A DNA stretch of 55,329 nt from UPXZ01 sp964634605 (GTDB taxonomy: Bacteria > Bacteroidota > Bacteroidia > Bacteroidales > Paludibacteraceae), in assembly GCA_964634605.1 (NCBI GenBank), contig CAZWLJ010000018.1, positions 1 through 55,329 of the forward strand, written 5' to 3'. The first letter of the stretch is position 1. Each line of letters begins with the position of its first letter. This document shows, piece by piece, positions 52,291 to 55,329 of the stretch. The notes under the pieces are model-generated. The model was not told where the DNA came from, made no database searches, and was given only the letters and a program-made list of their open reading frames with translations. The position numbers were made by a program, and so were the translations under genes.

Positions 52291-53598
52291 ATGAAGTCAA
52301 AATCATTGTTTGCCATTATAGTGTTGCTTTCAGTTTCCTGTATGATAATTAATGCACAAGAGAGAGAAAAAGTAAATCAGTTAAATGTCAGCATGCAGAT
52401 CCGCCCGCGTATCGAATACCGCAACGGGTATAAATCACCAATGACAGAAGATGAAAAATCTGCTTTATTTATAAATCAGCGTGCACGATTATCGCTTGAA
52501 TATCAGCGCGAAGGACTTTCAGCCGGTATTAGTTTGCAGAATGTAAGTGTATGGGGACAATATCCGATTACCAATTCGAGTGAGAGTAATACCGTTGTAA
52601 ATGAAGCATGGGCTCAGCTGAAAAGTAAGGAAGGATTCTTTGTGAAATTCGGTCGGCAAAAACTGAATTATGATGATGGCCGATTATTGTCGGTGGCTGA
52701 CTGGAATCAGGCTGCACGTGCTCATGATGCATTGAAACTCGGTTATCAGACAAGCGCTCATCAGCTTGACCTGATTCTTGCCTTCAATCAGGATTATGAA
52801 AAAAACAGCGGAGGAACTTATTATTATGCCTACGGAGTTCCTTATAAAACAATGCAAACGCTTTATTATCAAAATAATACGAGCAGTAATTTTATTCCTT
52901 CATTTATCTTTATGAATGTGGGACTCGAGGAAGGAATTCCTGCCGAAAGTAAGGTAGCCAATCTGCAAACATTTGGTACAAACCTGATTTTCAAACCTGC
53001 GAAAGAACTGCGGCTGAACGGTATTGCTTATTATCAAACCGGAAAACGGCCGAAATCGGATATGAAAGTAGCTGCATATATGCTTTCGCTGAAAGCTGAG
53101 TACGATGTAGCAACTGAACTAAAACTGACAGCCGCAACTGATTTTCTGAGCGGTGAAGAATGGAATCCGATAGATCAAAATGATAAATACAATGCTTTTA
53201 ACACACTTTATGCCGGAAATCATGGATTATATGGCGTAATGGATTTATTTATAGATGCACCATACCGGGCCGGAATGAATGTTGGCTTGTGGGATAAATA
53301 CATTGGCATTTGGATGAAACCAGCACCAAAATATGCTTTTGGCATAACCTGTCACCACTTTTCGGCAGCAAGTGATGTATATGAATCGGGTGAGAAATTA
53401 AAAAAGAGTTTAGGCACCGAAATTGACCTTCAGTTTGACTTAGCTGTAATGAGGGATGTGAAACTAACTTGCGGTTTTTCAACTTTTTTCGGTACTTCCA
53501 CAATGGATTTCGTAAAGGGAGGCGACCACAAAGCATGGCAGGACTGGGCTTTCCTGAGTATCAATGTAAATCCCGGAATTTTTACTGCCAAATGGTAG
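52291..53598 (+). CDS. Outer-membrane porin-like protein (alginate-export family)
   Basis: A 435-residue exported protein with signal peptide (MKSKSLFAIIVLLSVSCMIINAQ). The mature part is rich in alternating hydrophobic/polar strands: VSMQIRPRIEYRNGY, RARLSLEYQREGLSAGISLQNV, VNEAWAQLKSKEGFFVKFGRQKLNYDDGRLLS, and it ends in an aromatic-terminated strand (FTAKW). The GRQ..YDDGRL pattern is that of the alginate_exp beta-barrel family. It probably forms a channel for small anionic solutes. It lies 103 bases after ccsA on the same strand and may supply nitrite or another substrate to the periplasm, though its solute is unknown. Confidence 0.78.
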   Translation: MKSKSLFAIIVLLSVSCMIINAQEREKVNQLNVSMQIRPRIEYRNGYKSPMTEDEKSALFINQRARLSLEYQREGLSAGISLQNVSVWGQYPITNSSESNTVVNEAWAQLKSKEGFFVKFGRQKLNYDDGRLLSVADWNQAARAHDALKLGYQTSAHQLDLILAFNQDYEKNSGGTYYYAYGVPYKTMQTLYYQNNTSSNFIPSFIFMNVGLEEGIPAESKVANLQTFGTNLIFKPAKELRLNGIAYYQTGKRPKSDMKVAAYMLSLKAEYDVATELKLTAATDFLSGEEWNPIDQNDKYNAFNTLYAGNHGLYGVMDLFIDAPYRAGMNVGLWDKYIGIWMKPAPKYAFGITCHHFSAASDVYESGEKLKKSLGTEIDLQFDLAVMRDVKLTCGFSTFFGTSTMDFVKGGDHKAWQDWAFLSINVNPGIFTAKW

Positions 53599-53622
53599 TA
53601 ATCCGGGTTTGAGGAAAAAAGA

Positions 53623-53658
53623 TGAGAGCATGATACTAAAATTCATGCTCTTTTATTT
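53623..53658. terminator. Bidirectional terminator
   Basis: AGAGCATGA / TCATGCTCT, 9-bp perfect stem, with T-rich sequence to the right and an A-run to the left. It serves the porin gene and the convergent methyltransferase gene, whose last codons overlap it. Confidence 0.88.
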
Positions 53659-54826
53659 TTTTTGTACTAATGAGTACTTTCGTATCATTATACAACGTAG
53701 TAGCAAAAACATACACATTGCCACCTTCCTGAAGTTTCAGTTTATTTCGCAATTCGCTGACAGACAATGGAAAATTTCTGATCGAAAGGTTGGCTTTTTT
53801 TATTTCAGACTGAAATTCCCGGATCGATTTCTTTTTAAATTCATACGCTTTTTCGATCCGGAAAATTCTGCCCGGAAAGTCATTAATAAGTAGGTCGGAT
53901 GTGTATAAGTGGCTGTTAACGTGCAATTTATGTATTCTGAATCGGTCGCTGACCAATTTGAAGGCACCGCTTTTCATGATAGCAGCATTCGGTTCGTACA
54001 AGTATTTACAAAGTTGGTTTGCAGCATTTATCTGAGCTGTCTGTTCTTCAATCTGGTGAAAACAAAGATTTTCAGTGTGGTTTTTATTTGTATAGTTCGT
54101 AGTTTTTATAAGTATGTGGTCTGATTTCTGATGTTCCATTACGGCTATTACTTCTCTGCACTCATTCTCAACGGCGATTATATGAATTTCAGTTATTCCT
54201 GCCAACTCTTTTGTTAAAGTGGCAATATCAATCATTGGCGAAAGTTTAATCATAACTTTATCGCTTTTAGATAACAGTTTTTCAGAAAGCACTGCTACAT
54301 TTGGTTCGCAGTCAGAAAGGAGTACAGCTTTTTTTCCAGTATCGGTTCTGCGTGCCGGATCCAGGTATATCCAGTCCACATTACTTGTTTTATCCAACTG
54401 GTTTTCAGCATTATCGCATATTACTTGTATGTTTTTTCTGTTAAGAGCTTTGAAATTATGTTTGGCTATTTTGCAAAGTTCCTCCTGTCTTTCAACATAA
54501 ATTACACGGTCGAATCGAAATGAAAAGAAGTAAGCATCTACACCGAAGCCTCCTGTTAAGTCTATTATTGTTTTCCCTTCGCATAATGCAGATTTATGTT
54601 TGGCAGTAATTTCCGATGAAGACTGCTCAAGCGATAACCTGGCCGGAAATAGAAGATTTTCACATTCATAAAATGCAGGAATCTTGTGTTTCACTTTTTG
54701 CATTCCGGTTATTTGCCTGATAGCCAACATCATATCTACATCCGGGTATTTTGCGGCCTGAAAAGCCAGCAAATGAACATCATCACTCACGTGCCTAAGA
54801 ATAAAATGTCGGGTAGCTTCGTTCAT
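53636..54826 (-). CDS. SAM-dependent methyltransferase with THUMP-like domain
   Basis: A 396-residue protein; I start at MNEATRHFILRH (54826), since the longer frame runs into the promoter region. The central methyltransferase has IIDLTGGFGVDAYFFSFRFDRVIYVERQ (motif I) and VDWIYLDPARRTDTGKKAVLLSDCEPNV (motif IV, DPAR). The amino part (SDDVHLLAFQAAKYPDVDMMLAIRQI) and carboxy THUMP-like part (EPNAAIMKSGAFKLVSDRFRIHKLHVNSHLYTS) match a family widespread in Bacteroidota and presumed to modify RNA. The substrate is unknown. Confidence 0.85.
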   Translation of the reverse strand: MNEATRHFILRHVSDDVHLLAFQAAKYPDVDMMLAIRQITGMQKVKHKIPAFYECENLLFPARLSLEQSSSEITAKHKSALCEGKTIIDLTGGFGVDAYFFSFRFDRVIYVERQEELCKIAKHNFKALNRKNIQVICDNAENQLDKTSNVDWIYLDPARRTDTGKKAVLLSDCEPNVAVLSEKLLSKSDKVMIKLSPMIDIATLTKELAGITEIHIIAVENECREVIAVMEHQKSDHILIKTTNYTNKNHTENLCFHQIEEQTAQINAANQLCKYLYEPNAAIMKSGAFKLVSDRFRIHKLHVNSHLYTSDLLINDFPGRIFRIEKAYEFKKKSIREFQSEIKKANLSIRNFPLSVSELRNKLKLQEGGNVYVFATTLYNDTKVLISTKKIKEHEF

Positions 54827-54936
54827 TATTCTGGAATTAGAACTCAAAGATAATAAAATATAACCGTATGTAAGACATAAAAAAATGTTCAATGGCTCTT
54901 TCAGACTACATTTAAGCAATTAATTCAGTATTAAAT

Positions 54937-54967
54937 TTTGGTAATTCATGAAAATGTAGTACTTTTG
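54937..54967 (+). promoter_or_regulatory. Strong Bacteroidota promoter for SRP RNA
   Basis: TTTG (54937-54940), exactly 19 bases, TACTTTTG (54960-54967): an essentially perfect -33/-7 pair directly before the SRP RNA. Confidence 0.85.
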
Positions 54968-54971
54968 TGCC

Positions 54972-55070
54972 CGGGTAAGTCCTGCACGACCAGCTCCCTT
55001 TGAACTCCCCCAGGGCTTGACCGCAGCAAGGGTAGGAGGTTGTAGCGGTGCGATGCAGGGGGCTTACCCA
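54972..55070 (+). ncRNA. ffs: Signal recognition particle RNA (small bacterial type)
   Basis: About 99 bases folding into one long hairpin: GGGTAAG near the 5' end pairs with CTTACCC at the 3' end, then CCTGCA with TGCAGG. The conserved domain IV reads CCCCAGGGC (55008-55016 region), TTGACC, then GCAGCAAGGGTAGG, the protein Ffh binding site with its AGCA-containing internal loop. It scaffolds Ffh for co-translational membrane targeting. The apical loop differs from the usual GGAA (see findings). It is followed directly by tRNA-Thr. Confidence 0.9.
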
Positions 55071-55073
55071 CTT

Positions 55074-55147
55074 GCCTCTTTAGCTCAGCTGGCCAGAGCA
55101 CGTGATTTGTAATCTCGGGGTCGTTGGTTCGAATCCGACAAGAGGCT
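55074..55147 (+). tRNA. tRNA-Thr (TGT)
   Basis: 74 bases; acceptor GCCTCTT/AAGAGGC, D-arm GCTC...GAGC, anticodon loop TTTGTAA with anticodon TGT, T-arm GTTGG-TTCGAAT-CCGAC, discriminator T, no encoded CCA. The anticodon stem (CGTGA/TCTCG) has one T-T mismatch. It lies 3 bases after the SRP RNA and probably shares its transcript. Confidence 0.95.
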
Positions 55148-55159
55148 CAAAACAGAAAT

Positions 55160-55202
55160 CGAAAGAATGAATCCGGACGGATGTACTCTTTCGGTTTTTT
55201 TT
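55160..55202 (+). terminator. Terminator of the SRP RNA-tRNA-Thr transcript
   Basis: CGAAAGA...ATCCG / CGGAT...TCTTTCG stem (7 plus about 6 bp with mismatches), followed by eight T. Confidence 0.87.
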
Positions 55203-55233
55203 GTTTTCAATTTAGATTGATGATATTATTTCT

Positions 55234-55272
55234 AAAAAAAAAACATCAATACAGATATTTGTATTGATGTTT
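55234..55272 (-). terminator. Terminator downstream of tRNA-Gln
   Basis: ACATCAATAC / GTATTGATGT, 10-bp perfect stem (55243-55270), with an A-run on its left, which is a T-run for the minus strand. It ends the minus-strand tRNA transcript. Confidence 0.9.
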
Positions 55273-55276
55273 GCTG

Positions 55277-55329
55277 TTGTCCTACCAGGGCTCGAACCTA
55301 GACTAACAGATCCAGAATCTGCTGCGCTA
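55277..55329 (-). tRNA. tRNA-Gln (CTG), 5' part beyond window
   Basis: 53 bases visible on the minus strand: anticodon arm GCAGA-TTCTGGA-TCTGT with anticodon CTG, T-arm CTAGG-TTCGAGC-CCTGG, acceptor 3' strand TAGGACA and discriminator A. The D-arm and 5' acceptor are cut by the window edge. Confidence 0.88.

Noticed and set aside
1..55329. CRISPR array, prophage or insertion sequence with transposase
   Set aside because: No regularly spaced direct repeats, phage structural genes, integrase or transposase frames were seen; the only mobile element evident is the group II intron tail.

Overview
The window looks like a chromosome segment of a Bacteroidota bacterium, most likely order Bacteroidales in the broad sense (Marinilabiliales included). 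No genus can be named from the sequence alone. The evidence is: a secreted propeller protein with a type IX secretion C-terminal signal; lipoproteins and signal peptides ending in TAQ/HAQ/SYSQ; DUF5606; LL-diaminopimelate aminotransferase; a bactofilin; NrfHA nitrite reductase with CcsB/CcsA (system II) cytochrome c maturation; and several promoters of the Bacteroidota form TTTG-N19to23-TAnnTTTG. Base composition is moderate to low GC, with two clearly AT-richer stretches (about 170-1320 and 34.1-35.0 kb).

Layout. 1-2.3 kb is accessory DNA: the 3' end of a group II intron, a small membrane protein gene, an orphan lipoprotein gene without a clear ATG, and a gene-poor stretch with a long inverted repeat. 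2.3-12.7 kb holds secreted and accessory functions: a MORN-repeat protein, a T9SS-sorted propeller protein, a YdeI-like protein, a membrane protein, a SnoaL-like protein, a Sde182-like nucleoside-hydrolase-fold protein and two serine-type sulfatases. 12.8-20.5 kb is a surface-glycan cluster: flippase, UDP-galactopyranose mutase and two glycosyltransferases face a convergent methyltransferase, glycosyltransferase and FemAB-like protein. 20.7-24.6 kb carries two exported TldD-family proteins, one with its zinc ligands and one without, then a bactofilin.

24.7-34.0 kb is core metabolism: AcuI-like reductase, dapL, glmS, a long purF-type amidophosphoribosyltransferase overlapping hisA, DUF5606, Nif3 and a coiled-coil zinc-ribbon protein. 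34.0-35.0 kb is an AT-rich region with repeated TACAAATGTA-type dyads in front of an HTH regulator gene. Then come pyrK-pyrD, a CapA-like lipoprotein, a sulfide:quinone oxidoreductase-like flavoprotein with a 53-residue downstream microprotein, an HsdR_N-type nuclease-domain protein, and a tightly packed amn-GNAT-holA-yeiH-M15 peptidase operon. 45.3-53.6 kb carries the bifunctional malic enzyme, the nrfHA-ccsB-ccsA nitrite ammonification cluster and an outer-membrane porin-like protein. The right end has a THUMP-like methyltransferase, the SRP RNA with a near-consensus promoter, tRNA-Thr(TGT), and a tRNA-Gln(CTG) cut by the window edge.

How the genes work together: glmS and dapL feed wall and surface-glycan precursors; glmS, purF and hisA share glutamine- and PRPP-linked nucleotide and histidine chemistry; nrfHA with ccsBA forms a respiratory nitrite-to-ammonium module with its own haem-attachment machinery. 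The points most worth a second look are the exported active/inactive TldD pair, the SQR-linked microprotein, the dyad array upstream of the HTH gene, and the intron plus inverted-repeat accessory patch at the left end.
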